Source: Pseudomonas sp. FeN3W (lineage in GTDB: Bacteria > Pseudomonadota > Gammaproteobacteria > Pseudomonadales > Pseudomonadaceae). Taken from it: DNA of 64,000 nucleotides. Below the pieces are notes generated by a model. That model did no database searches. It saw nothing but the letters and a program-made list of their open reading frames with translations, and had not been told where the DNA came from. Positions within the stretch are counted from its first letter, which is position 1, and the number at the start of each line of letters is the position of its first letter. Positions 8,867-17,643 of this stretch are shown here, one piece after another. The stretch lies in the NCBI GenBank assembly GCA_030263805.2, contig CP136010.1:1131001-1195000 (forward strand), in the 5' to 3' direction. Position numbers and translations under genes: made by a program.

Positions 8867-10362
8867 GCCGCACCTCCCTGAAGGATCTGCAGATAAGGCG
8901 CAACATCCAGCAGCTGCGCAGCAGTGGCCTGCATGAACGCCTGCAGCGGGCCAGCGGCGACAACCAGCATCACACTACCAAGCAGCAGGCCGAGCGTCGC
9001 CAGAACCCGAATGGCATCGGCCGGCTGTCCCACCGCCTCGGAACTGGGGCGCCAGAACACCAGGCTGCCGGCTCGGCTCAGTGAAATCAGCATGCCCAGC
9101 CCGCCCACCAGCACCACGGCCCACAGCGCGATCGCGTCAGCACCAAGCTCGATGGCGCGCAGCAGCATTACCTTGCCGAGAAAGCCGGAGAATGGAGGTA
9201 AACCGGCGACGGAGATGGCGCCCATGAAGAACAGCGTGCCTAGCAGTAACGGCTGACGCAGCGCAGGCGCGGAAATCAGATCGGTCCCCAGGTCACCGCG
9301 CTGACGGGCTATCAGATCGGCGAGGAGGAACAGGCCGCCCGCGACCAGCGTACTGTGGACCAGGTAATAAAGTGCCGCAGCAAGCCCCGCCTCGCTGCCG
9401 AGCGCGATACCGGCCAGAAGCGTGCCCACCGACACGACCACCAGATAAGCCAGCAGTACCTGCAGACTGCGAGCGGCCAATGCGCCTATCACGGCCGCAC
9501 CGAGTGTCAGCAGAGCCAGCGGCCAGAGCCAAAGATCGACCATGCCGCTCAACTCGCCCGCTTCGCTGCCGAAGACCAGGGTGAACACGCGAATGATCGC
9601 GTACAGGCCGACCTTGGTCATGATCGCGAACAGCGCTGCGACCGGCGCGGTGGCGGATGCATAAGCCCGCGGCAACCAGAAGTACAGCGGCAGGATTGCG
9701 CCCTTGAGTGCGAACACCACCAGCAGCAGATACCCAGCGGCCGCCAGCAGCGGCGCATCGGCCGGTTCGGCCGCAGCCACACGGGCAGCCATGTCGACCA
9801 TGTTCAGGGTGCCCAGCAGCCCGTAGAGCATGCTCACGCCGATCAGAAATAACGAGGACCCGAGCAGGTTCAGCACCACATAGTGCATGCCCGAACGCAC
9901 CCTGCGCTGGCCATGGCCGTGCAGCAGCAAGGCATACGAGGAGATCAACAGGATCTCGAAGAACACGAACAGGTTGAACAGGTCGCCGGTCAGGAAGGCA
10001 CCATTGATGCCGAGCAACTGGAACTGGTAGAGGGCGTGAAAGTTCGGCCCGCGCTCATCATCACCACGGCAAGCGTACAGCGCTGCAAAACCAGCCAGCA
10101 CGGCTGTCACCAGCAGCATCAACGCACTCAACCGGTCCAGCATGAGAATGATGCCGAATGGCGGTTGCCAGCTACCCAGCGCATAGATTCGCAGCTGGCC
10201 ATCATCGGCAAGCAGGACCAGCCAGATCGCAATAGGGACCAGGGTCCAGGTTGCCGCCAATGAAAGCAGGCGCTTGGTCGACTTGTCCGCGCGATGGGCG
10301 AACAGCAACAGCGCCCCCATGAACAACGGCAGCAGCAGCGGAAGAATCAACGCATGATTCAT
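8863..10362 (-). CDS. mnhD: Mrp-type antiporter subunit D (NuoN/M-like)
   Basis: A 499-residue, about 14-helix protein related to the proton-pumping NuoL/M/N subunits of complex I, thought to carry one of the ion paths of the Mrp antiporter. The conserved central segment LKGAILPLYFWLPRAYASA holds the lysine and proline residues typical of this family, and GLPPFSGFLGKVML near residue 390 is also diagnostic. It overlaps mnhC and mnhE by four bases each. Confidence 0.94.
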   Translation of the reverse strand: MNHALILPLLLPLFMGALLLFAHRADKSTKRLLSLAATWTLVPIAIWLVLLADDGQLRIYALGSWQPPFGIILMLDRLSALMLLVTAVLAGFAALYACRGDDERGPNFHALYQFQLLGINGAFLTGDLFNLFVFFEILLISSYALLLHGHGQRRVRSGMHYVVLNLLGSSLFLIGVSMLYGLLGTLNMVDMAARVAAAEPADAPLLAAAGYLLLVVFALKGAILPLYFWLPRAYASATAPVAALFAIMTKVGLYAIIRVFTLVFGSEAGELSGMVDLWLWPLALLTLGAAVIGALAARSLQVLLAYLVVVSVGTLLAGIALGSEAGLAAALYYLVHSTLVAGGLFLLADLIARQRGDLGTDLISAPALRQPLLLGTLFFMGAISVAGLPPFSGFLGKVMLLRAIELGADAIALWAVVLVGGLGMLISLSRAGSLVFWRPSSEAVGQPADAIRVLATLGLLLGSVMLVVAAGPLQAFMQATAAQLLDVAPYLQILQGGAA

Positions 10363-10688
10363 TTGCGCGGCTCCTCACCATCGACATGATCGGTACGCAG
10401 CTCGCCGATGCTGCGCAACGCCAGTACCACCACGAAGGCGGTCATGGCAAAACCAATGACAATGGCCGTAAGCACCAGCGCCTGCGGCAGCGGATCGCCG
10501 TACTCCGCGCTCTTGCCGATCACCGCCGGAACGCCGGTCGCCAGTCGGCCCATGGAAAAGATGAACAGGTTGACCGCATAGGAAATCAGCGTCAGCCCCA
10601 TCACCACCGGAAAGATCCGGGCACGCAGGAGCAGATAGACGCCGCTGGCCGTCATGATCCCCAGCGTGATCGCGAACAACGCTTCCAC
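10359..10688 (-). CDS. mnhC: Mrp-type antiporter subunit C (NuoK-like)
   Basis: A 109-residue protein with three membrane helices, homologous to NuoK of complex I. The motif VMGLTLISYAVNLFIFSMG in helix 2 and the loop GDPLPQALVLTAIVIGFA in helix 3 are typical of MnhC. It overlaps mnhD by four bases, and its start touches the last base of the fused A/B gene. Confidence 0.94.
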   Translation of the reverse strand: MEALFAITLGIMTASGVYLLLRARIFPVVMGLTLISYAVNLFIFSMGRLATGVPAVIGKSAEYGDPLPQALVLTAIVIGFAMTAFVVVLALRSIGELRTDHVDGEEPRK

Positions 10689-13480
10689 TACAGCACCTCC
10701 CTGTTGGAATCGTCCTGGCTGACCTGGCCGATGTTGGAAAGAATCAGCAATGTCGCGCCGACAACCACCAGATAAACCCCCAGATCGAAGAGCATTGCGG
10801 TCGCCAACTCGAACTCACCGACGAGAGGCAGATGGAAATACCCGAATGACGACGTCAGGAAGGCGTAGCCGAACGCCCAGCTGCCCAGACCCGTCAGCCC
10901 CGCAATAAGCAGGCCTGCACCGCAGAGTGCGTGATAGCTGATCGGTTGCCGCGCTTGTGCCCAGCTCACGCCGTGTGCGATGTATTGGAGAATCAGCGCC
11001 ACCGCAGTGATGAGACCGGCAATGAATCCGCCACCCGGCAGGTTATGCCCTCGCAGGAAGACGAAAGCGGAGATCAGCAACGCCATCGGTAGCAGCGCGC
11101 GGGCAAGCGTATCCAGCACGATGGGGTGCCGATCAACCGACCAGGGACGCCCGCCGTAGTCGCGAACCGGGTGCGGCAGGCGCAGGCCTTTGAGCAACGC
11201 ATAGATGCCTACGCCGGCGATCGCCAGCACCGCGATCTCGCCCAAGGTATCGAACCCGCGGAAGTCCACCAGAATCACATTCACGACGTTCTTGCCGCCG
11301 CCCCCGGAAACGCTGTTTTCGAGGAAGTACGACGCAATGCTGTCATAGGGCCGGGTCAGCACGGTGTAGGCAAGCAGCGCGACCATGGTGCCGCTGCCGC
11401 CCGCGAGAATGAAATCGCGGAAGCCGCGCAGGCTGCTCGACTCGGCAGGCGTACGGTCAGGCATGAAGAACAGCGCGAGAATCAGCAGGATGATCGTAAC
11501 CACCTCTACCGAAAGCTGAGTCAGGGCCAGATCCGGAGCGGAAAAACGGGCAAACCCGAGCGCGACCATGAGACCGACGACACTGAGTACGATCAGTGCG
11601 GTCAGGCGGCGGCGATGGAAAAATACGGTCAGCAGCGAAGTCAGCGCGAGAATCGCCATGCCCAGCACCGTGATGCCATCGAGTGGTGTCAGCACGACCG
11701 GCCCATGCAGCGTTTCCAATGGGGTCAACGCATAGATCACGAGCACCAGAGTGCTGAACAGCATGAGGGCGATGTAACGTTGCAGCGAGCCGTTTTCCAG
11801 CAGACAGGTGACGTGGCGGGCAGCGAGGGTCAGTCCGGCCATTACCCGCTCGAACACCTCCAGCGAATCGACCGTCGGCAGTCCTTCATACCAGCGGAAC
11901 GCCCACTTGCGCAGTGAGTAGATCAGTATTCCGCCAATCAGCGCAGCAAAGCTCATGGCCAGCGGCAGGTTGAAGCCGTGCCAGATCGACAGGCTGTATT
12001 CAGGCACATTGCCATTCAGCGTTCCCGACACCGCCGCCGCCAACAATGGGCCTACGGTGAAAGCCGGCAGCATTCCCACCAACAGGCAGAGCAACACGAG
12101 GATTTCCACCGGAATCTTCATGTAGCGAGCTGGTTCATGCGGCGGGTACTTCGGCAGATCGATCGGCTCGCCGTTGAAGAACACGTCATGCACGAAACGC
12201 AGCGAGTAGGCCACCGAAAACGCGCCGGCCAATGTCGCCGCAGCGGGAATCGTCCAGTAGAAGCTACCGAGCAGGTGCTGATCGAGCGTCTCGGCGAAGA
12301 ACATTTCCTTGCTCAGGAAGCCATTGAGCAATGGCACGCCGGCCATCGCCAGCGACGCCACCATGGCGAGTGCCGCGGTGTGCGGCATGTACTTCCACAT
12401 GCCATTGATGCGGCGCATGTCGCGAGTGCCCGTCTCGTGATCGATGATCCCGGCGGCCATGAACAGCGAAGCCTTGAAGGTCGCGTGGTTGATGATGTGA
12501 AAGATCGCCGCCACCGCCGCAAGACGCGAATCCAGGCCGAAAAGCAAGGTGATCAGGCCCAGATGACTGATGGTGGAGTAGGCCAGCAGGCCTTTCAGGT
12601 CGTGCTGGAACAGCGCCATCACTGCACCCAGCAGCAATGTCGCCAGCCCGGTGACGCTGACCATGTAGAACCACCACTCCGACTCGGCCAGTGCCGGGTA
12701 CAGCCGAGCAAGCAGGAAGACACCAGCCTTGACCATGGTCGCGGAATGCAGGAAAGCCGACACCGGTGTGGGGGCCGCCATTGCCTGCGGCAACCAGAAA
12801 TGAAACGGGAACTGCGCCGATTTGGTGAACACACCGAGCAACACGAGAATCAAGGTCAGCGGATACAGGGCATTGGCGCGGATCAGATCGCCCGAAGCGA
12901 GCACGGTTGTCAGCTCGAAGCTGCCTACGATATGGCCAATCAGCAGAATCCCCGCGAGCAAGGCGAGGCCGCCGCCCCCGGTGATGGCGAGCGCCATGCG
13001 TGCACCCTGGCGGGCATCGGCGCGGTGATTCCAGTAACCGATCAGCAGGAACGACGACAAGCTCGTCAGCTCCCAGAACATCAGCATCAGCAGCAGGTTC
13101 TCGGACAGCACCACACCGAGCATGGCGCCCATGAACAACAGGAAGAAGCCGAAGAATCGCCCCATCGGATCCTTCTTCGACAGGTAGTAGCGTGCGTAGA
13201 GAATGACCAGAAGACCGATGCCGAGAATCAGCAGGGCGAAGAGAAAGCCCAATCCGTCGAGGCGCAGGCTGAGGTTGAGACCGAGCTGCGGCAGCCACTC
13301 GTAATGGATGATCTCGGTCTGGCCGGCAAATACCTCGGCCCGTTTTGACAGCAGCAGAACCAGTGCTGTCAGTGGCGCCAGGCCCGCACCGAAGGCGCAA
13401 GCGGAGCGACCGAACCGCTCCAGGAACAAAGGCAGGAAGATGCCCAGAAATGGCAAAGCGATGATCAGCGCAAGCGCCAT
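10688..13480 (-). CDS. mnhA: Mrp-type antiporter fused subunits A and B
   Basis: A 930-residue protein. Residues about 1-630 are the NuoL-like subunit A (DGLGFLFALLILGIGLLVI; AQFPFHFWLPQAMAAPTPVS; SHLGLITLLFGL). Then come an MbeB/A-tail region (TLLEVFF-like helices, ALTQLSVEVVTIILL) and, from about residue 790, a subunit B domain (RGHNLPGGGFIAGLITAVAL). The A+B fusion gives a six-cistron operon (AB, C, D, E, F, G), the Pha/group 2 form seen in Pseudomonas and rhizobia. AAGGGG precedes the ATG. The complex exports Na+ or K+ in exchange for protons and supports salt and alkali tolerance. Confidence 0.94.
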   Translation of the reverse strand: MALALIIALPFLGIFLPLFLERFGRSACAFGAGLAPLTALVLLLSKRAEVFAGQTEIIHYEWLPQLGLNLSLRLDGLGFLFALLILGIGLLVILYARYYLSKKDPMGRFFGFFLLFMGAMLGVVLSENLLLMLMFWELTSLSSFLLIGYWNHRADARQGARMALAITGGGGLALLAGILLIGHIVGSFELTTVLASGDLIRANALYPLTLILVLLGVFTKSAQFPFHFWLPQAMAAPTPVSAFLHSATMVKAGVFLLARLYPALAESEWWFYMVSVTGLATLLLGAVMALFQHDLKGLLAYSTISHLGLITLLFGLDSRLAAVAAIFHIINHATFKASLFMAAGIIDHETGTRDMRRINGMWKYMPHTAALAMVASLAMAGVPLLNGFLSKEMFFAETLDQHLLGSFYWTIPAAATLAGAFSVAYSLRFVHDVFFNGEPIDLPKYPPHEPARYMKIPVEILVLLCLLVGMLPAFTVGPLLAAAVSGTLNGNVPEYSLSIWHGFNLPLAMSFAALIGGILIYSLRKWAFRWYEGLPTVDSLEVFERVMAGLTLAARHVTCLLENGSLQRYIALMLFSTLVLVIYALTPLETLHGPVVLTPLDGITVLGMAILALTSLLTVFFHRRRLTALIVLSVVGLMVALGFARFSAPDLALTQLSVEVVTIILLILALFFMPDRTPAESSSLRGFRDFILAGGSGTMVALLAYTVLTRPYDSIASYFLENSVSGGGGKNVVNVILVDFRGFDTLGEIAVLAIAGVGIYALLKGLRLPHPVRDYGGRPWSVDRHPIVLDTLARALLPMALLISAFVFLRGHNLPGGGFIAGLITAVALILQYIAHGVSWAQARQPISYHALCGAGLLIAGLTGLGSWAFGYAFLTSSFGYFHLPLVGEFELATAMLFDLGVYLVVVGATLLILSNIGQVSQDDSNREVL

Positions 13481-13614
13481 GAACGAGACCCCTTAAGCCA
13501 CCTGTCCGGAGGCATTCTTATCCTTGCAGGCACAGCAACTGCCTGAAACACCACACAAATGTGCGGCCGATTATCCATACCGATGATGCTGGCGTCATGG
13601 ATTCATGTATTTCG

Positions 13615-13663
13615 AAAAACAAAAAGCGCTGTCACCGTTCCGTTTCCAGAACGGCGACAGCGC
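13615..13663 (-). terminator. Rho-independent terminator of the SlyB-like gene
   Basis: GCGCTGTC-A-CCGTTC pairs with GAACGG-C-GACAGCGC (13626-13663). On the minus strand it is followed by TTTTTGTTTTT. It stops transcription of the lipoprotein gene before the antiporter operon. Confidence 0.85.
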
Positions 13664-13696
13664 CCTGACTTCAGCCCCGGACAGTCGCTGCCGTGG

Positions 13697-14158
13697 TCAA
13701 GGCGCCACGCGACTGGTGCCACTGACGGTCATGATGCGAACCCGTTGCCCAACGCGAAATACCTGATTGGGCTCCACCGCCTGCACATAGGCACGCATGT
13801 TTCCATCATCCTCGCGCACGGTGATCTCGACACCTTGGGTACGGGTTACCCCCTCTTCCGCCGCCGCACCGAGCATGCCACCGGCAACCGCACCGATCAC
13901 GGCAGCAACCGCACTGCCACGACCGCCGCCGATGCCACTGCCGGCAACGCCACCAACCACGGCACCGGCGCCGGTGCCGATGGGGGTCTTGGTTCCCTCG
14001 ATCTGCACCGGACGCAGCGATTCGATGGTTCCGTAACGCACGGTCTGTACGGCTCGCGCCTCGTCCCGGGAATAGGTATCTCCGGTCAGGCTGGAGGCGC
14101 ACCCGCTCAGAGCGAGCGTCAAGGCTGTAAAGGAAGCGACATAAATGGACCTACGCAT
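13697..14158 (-). CDS. SlyB-like glycine-zipper outer-membrane lipoprotein
   Basis: A 153-residue lipoprotein. The start MRRSIYVASF is preceded by a GGAG-containing site, and a lipobox LALSGC follows near residue 18-23. The middle is a glycine-rich 2TM zipper (GTGAGAVVGGVAGSGIGGG and GAVAGGMLGAAAEEG) of the SlyB/Pcp/OmpA_2TM type, followed by a soluble tail with ITVREDDGN. SlyB-family proteins sit in the outer membrane and help keep its integrity. A good terminator lies downstream. A longer in-frame start exists but would bury the signal peptide. Confidence 0.85.
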   Translation of the reverse strand: MRRSIYVASFTALTLALSGCASSLTGDTYSRDEARAVQTVRYGTIESLRPVQIEGTKTPIGTGAGAVVGGVAGSGIGGGRGSAVAAVIGAVAGGMLGAAAEEGVTRTQGVEITVREDDGNMRAYVQAVEPNQVFRVGQRVRIMTVSGTSRVAP

Positions 14159-14322
14159 TGCAATTCTCCTGCGGACAGCTGTTTCGTTCTGAACGGCGGC
14201 ATGAGCAGTAGCGACAAAAAAGCGCTTGGCAACTTCTCCGTCCTGACTCAGCATTTACTACTTTCCAAGCATACATATGCGAGTCGAACCCTGCGCACCG
14301 GTTCCTCTCGACGAGACGATCC

Positions 14323-14559
14323 ATGGATTACTTCATCATAGCCGTCACCACTATCGCGGGCCTGGCTTTTCACGGGTGGCTGATCGTGCGCTTCCGGCGC
14401 TGGGCCGATCGGGACCTGGCGCTTTCGATCGCTGGAGGCGACCCAGACAAGCGCAGCTGGATGCTACAACGCCTCGCCGATGCAAAGAGCCAGAAGATCA
14501 AGCGGCGCGAATTGCAAAGCTGGCTTGAGCAGCAGGCACAGCATTACCCCGGAGCCTGA
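14323..14559 (+). CDS. Small predicted membrane protein, unknown function
   Basis: A 78-residue protein with one N-terminal hydrophobic segment (FIIAVTTIAGLAFHGWLIV) followed by a charged helical tail rich in Arg, Lys and Gln. GACGAGACG lies shortly before the ATG. I do not recognise a named family, although similar short proteins occur in Pseudomonas genomes. It is divergent from the SlyB-like gene, with a 164-bp shared upstream region. Confidence 0.65.
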   Translation: MDYFIIAVTTIAGLAFHGWLIVRFRRWADRDLALSIAGGDPDKRSWMLQRLADAKSQKIKRRELQSWLEQQAQHYPGA

Positions 14560-14777
14560 TTTCGGACAGTTTGCAATAGACCAGCCCGAACAAAGGGCCG
14601 CGCCTTCAAGGCCTCTGACCATCGGAAGACACATTCCTCGCATCAGGTGATCGCTTGCTGGTTACTGAACGTTACCAGCACCGCGCGCGCGAGCTTTGCT
14701 CGCTGGCGTCCAGCGAAGCGCCGCCCTGCGCGGTACAGGCAAACTTGGAACAACTTAGTTCGTTGTTTGGAGACCCA

Positions 14778-15425
14778 CTAGGGCGCCAAGCGCTCCCGCT
14801 GCCAGCTGTTTGCGATCAATCGATAGTCGAGACGGTCATGCAGGCGGCTAGGCCGGCCCTGCCAGAACTCCATCCGCTCCGGCAACAGGCGATATCCACC
14901 CCAGTGCGGCGGACAATGCGGCGCAGTGTCGAGAAAGCGCTGCTCGGTTTCCGCCAGCAAACGCTCGAGTTCGGCGCGATCGCGAATCACCTGGCTCTGC
15001 GGCGACGCCCAGGCACCGAGCCGGCTACCCAATGGGCGGACCTGAAAATAGGCATCCGACTCTTCCAGAGTGACCTTCTCCACCCGCCCCTCGATACGAA
15101 CCTGGCGCTCGAGTGTCGGCCAGAAGAAGGTCATGGCTGCATAAGGCGCTGCATTCAGTTGCTCGCCCTTGGCGCTCTCGTAATTGGTGAAAAAGGTAAA
15201 GCCGCGATCATCCAACGCTTTGAGGAGCAGGATGCGACAGTGAGGACGACCGTCGGAGTCGACCGTGGCCAGGGACATCGCGTTAGGCTCCACCGGCGCC
15301 TGTTCGGTTTTCGTAGCCTCGGCGAACCACTGACGAAACAATCCGAACGGCTCGGCTGGTGCATTGGCCTCGCTGAGTCCGTCACGGGTGTAGTCACGGC
15401 GCATATCGGCCAGGGTCTGGATCAT
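14778..15425 (-). CDS. pdxH: Pyridoxamine 5'-phosphate oxidase
   Basis: FMN enzyme that oxidises pyridoxine or pyridoxamine 5'-phosphate to pyridoxal 5'-phosphate, the last step of PLP synthesis and salvage. The 215-residue protein contains the FMN-contacting RILLLKALDDRGFTFFTNYE (about residues 64-83) and the PdxH signature region EFWQGRPSRLHDRLDY near the C-terminus, so it is a true PdxH rather than a generic flavin-reductase-fold protein. AAGGAG lies 8 bases before the ATG. Confidence 0.96.
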   Translation of the reverse strand: MIQTLADMRRDYTRDGLSEANAPAEPFGLFRQWFAEATKTEQAPVEPNAMSLATVDSDGRPHCRILLLKALDDRGFTFFTNYESAKGEQLNAAPYAAMTFFWPTLERQVRIEGRVEKVTLEESDAYFQVRPLGSRLGAWASPQSQVIRDRAELERLLAETEQRFLDTAPHCPPHWGGYRLLPERMEFWQGRPSRLHDRLDYRLIANSWQRERLAP

Positions 15426-15573
15426 CGCGGGGCTCCTTGTAGTCGAATAAGCAGGCTTCAGCCTACCAGGCGGCCATTCGCCGGGCGACGGTGGTTGAAC
15501 CCAGCCGGCCTGTATGGACTAGCTTATCCGCGTGCTTAGGCAACTCGCTTGATTCAAGGCAACCATGCCCAAC

Positions 15574-15599
15574 GAAAACAGGCCCGCATGCGGGCCTGT
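15574..15599 (-). terminator. Rho-independent terminator after OmpA-like lipoprotein gene
   Basis: A perfect palindrome ACAGGCCCGCA/TGCGGGCCTGT is followed on the minus strand by TTTTCG, 22 bases after the stop of the gene at 15622-16248. Confidence 0.8.
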
Positions 15600-15621
15600 C
15601 GATATCCAATGCCTGGCAGTG

Positions 15622-16248
15622 TTACTTGGCGACCTCGGCTTGCGCCACCTGCGTCGCCGACGGCGCCGGCTGCTCGTAATTGGCGATCAATGCAAGCATC
15701 GTCGCCTGCGGCGCCAGTACCATCTCGACCCGACGGTTCAGGGCCCGGCCTTCCTTGCTGTCGTTGGCAGCACGCGGCATATCGGAACCCAGGCCGCGAA
15801 TGCGCAGGCGGTTATGTTTAAGGCCACTCAGGCGGAAAATGGCCGCCACGGCACCAGCACGCTCGCGACTGATGGTGCGATTGATGTCCGCAGAGCCCGT
15901 GCTGTCGGCATGACCAAGTACGACTACGGCCGTCTTGTCGTCCTTCTCGACCAGCTTCGCGACGCGAGTGATCGGCCCGAGGGTTACCGGCAAGAGCATA
16001 CCGGGACGATCCGGATTGAACGAGGAATCTACCGGCGCCGTCACTACCAGTACGCTGTCCCTACGCTCCACCTCGAAACCACTCCCAATAAGGGCATCCT
16101 TCAACTGCGGCTCATACTCGTCGAGCCAGGCGTAATCCACCTTGACTGCGACCGAAGCAGCGACCTCGCTCGGTTTCTCGCTCTTCGAGCTGCAGCCGGC
16201 AACGACGATCATGCAGAAAATCAGGGAGGTGCTCTTCAGCAGGTTCAT
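15622..16248 (-). CDS. OmpA-family peptidoglycan-binding lipoprotein
   Basis: A 208-residue protein with a lipoprotein signal (LIFCMIVVAGC) and a C-terminal OmpA domain: VVVLGHADSTGSADINRTIS, RERAGAV and the closing ALNRRVEMVL. The Asp and Arg residues that bind diaminopimelate in this fold are present. The region before the domain (DSSFNPDRPGMLLPVTLGPI) is typical of Pseudomonas OmpA-like lipoproteins of unknown detailed role. It probably tethers the outer membrane to peptidoglycan. It is monocistronic, with its own terminator. Confidence 0.88.
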   Translation of the reverse strand: MNLLKSTSLIFCMIVVAGCSSKSEKPSEVAASVAVKVDYAWLDEYEPQLKDALIGSGFEVERRDSVLVVTAPVDSSFNPDRPGMLLPVTLGPITRVAKLVEKDDKTAVVVLGHADSTGSADINRTISRERAGAVAAIFRLSGLKHNRLRIRGLGSDMPRAANDSKEGRALNRRVEMVLAPQATMLALIANYEQPAPSATQVAQAEVAK

Positions 16249-16384
16249 GAGGCAGGTTCCGTCAACCAGAGGCGTTCTAGGAGGGAGCGACCAATCGAGG
16301 TGAGGCCACTATTGAGTTCGAGTTGAAATTGTGGACGCAAGCCCTTCTTTTGAAAAGCCTGTGAGGCCAGAAGTGACGAGTGGT

Positions 16385-17533
16385 TCAACGCAGGCATGTC
16401 GCAACACTGCGCGCTAGCGATTGCGCACGCGGGTCCATCAGCACGTAGGGGCCGAGGGTATTGGTCACGAAACCGAACGCCAGTTCCCGCTCCGGATCGG
16501 CAAAACCGACACTGCCACCGGCTCCGGGGTGGCCGAACGCCCGCGGGCCCATGCCAAAGGTGGCGTTGGCGACGTTCGGCTGATCCAGCCAGCAGCCCAG
16601 CCCGAAACGCGTGGCGGCCAACAGCGTGCGGTCTTCTCCGGCGCTGTGCTCGCTGGTCATCTCGCGCAGTAGCGACTCACCCAGAAGCTTGCCCTGCAGC
16701 AGCCCGGTATAGAAACCCGCCAACGAGCGGGCATTGCCATGGCCATTGGCTGCCGGTTGCGCCATGCGTCGCCATTCCGGTTTGTTACCACTGCTCATGA
16801 TGGACGGTGGATTGTTGAAGGCCCGGACACTTATCGACTCAGGCTCGCTCATCAAAGCCTTGAACAGGCGCTGCGCGGCAGCGTCACCGAAGTCGTTCTT
16901 GGTGCGAGTGAGATAAGCGACGCGATGAGCCTCGGAATCGTCGAGGCCGACATGGAAGTCCAGCCCGAGCGGCACCGCCGTCCGACGAACGATCGACTCG
17001 CCAGGGCCGCAGCCATCGACACGACGCAGGAGTTCACCAACCAGCCAGCCGTAGGTCATCGCCGCGTAGCCCTGATCGGTGCCGGGCGTCCACCATGGTT
17101 CTTCGGCAGCTAGCGCGGCGGTCATGATATCCCAGTCGTACAGCGCTTCTGCGGCCAGCGGTCTGCGAATCGCCGGCACCCCTGCCCGATGACAGAGCAG
17201 CTGGCGCAGGGTGATGGCCTCCTTGCCATTGACCGCGAACTCCGGCCATACACGGCCGACGGGCTCATCCAGCTGCAGCTTGCCTTCCTCGACCAACTGC
17301 AGCGCAGCGACCCCGGTGAAGGTCTTGGTGCAGGAGAACAGGTTGACCAGCGTATCGCTGTGCCACACCTGCTCGCCCTGGTTGTCGGCAACGCCGGCCC
17401 AGAGGTCGACGACCGTCTCGCCACCGATCTGCACGCAGAGTGCCGCGCCGCGCTGCTGGGTGCCATCGAACAGTGCGCCGAACGCATCGCGAACGGCCTC
17501 GAAACGAAGATCGAAATAGCCCTGAATCTGCAC
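16385..17533 (-). CDS. Serine hydrolase, class C beta-lactamase/esterase fold
   Basis: A 382-residue enzyme of the EstB/serine beta-lactamase-like family. The S-x-x-K catalytic motif is in FSCTKTFTGVAAL (about residue 69-80), a Tyr-x-Asn-like site is in YAAMTYGWLVGELLRRV, and the C-terminal GHPGAGGSVGFADPE replaces the KTG motif. I chose a GTG start because GAGAGGTGA lies four bases upstream; the longer TTG start 13 codons earlier has no ribosome site. Members are usually carboxylesterases rather than resistance enzymes. No signal peptide is visible, so it is probably cytoplasmic. It lies 110 bp downstream of dinG on the same strand. Confidence 0.85.
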   Translation of the reverse strand: MQIQGYFDLRFEAVRDAFGALFDGTQQRGAALCVQIGGETVVDLWAGVADNQGEQVWHSDTLVNLFSCTKTFTGVAALQLVEEGKLQLDEPVGRVWPEFAVNGKEAITLRQLLCHRAGVPAIRRPLAAEALYDWDIMTAALAAEEPWWTPGTDQGYAAMTYGWLVGELLRRVDGCGPGESIVRRTAVPLGLDFHVGLDDSEAHRVAYLTRTKNDFGDAAAQRLFKALMSEPESISVRAFNNPPSIMSSGNKPEWRRMAQPAANGHGNARSLAGFYTGLLQGKLLGESLLREMTSEHSAGEDRTLLAATRFGLGCWLDQPNVANATFGMGPRAFGHPGAGGSVGFADPERELAFGFVTNTLGPYVLMDPRAQSLARSVATCLR

Positions 17534-17643
17534 GCTGTCACCTCTCGCAATCAATTCTCGGGATTCTTGCAACCGCCGCTACGCAACGGAACCGCCAGAC
17601 GAAGCGCTGATGGGTGGATATCGCGACCGGTTATCTCGCCCAG

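Noticed and set aside
11978..13348. A 456-codon plus-strand frame over the antiporter A/B gene
   Set aside because: Gln/His/Arg-rich composition is typical of an antisense shadow of a membrane protein; the real gene on the other strand is clear.
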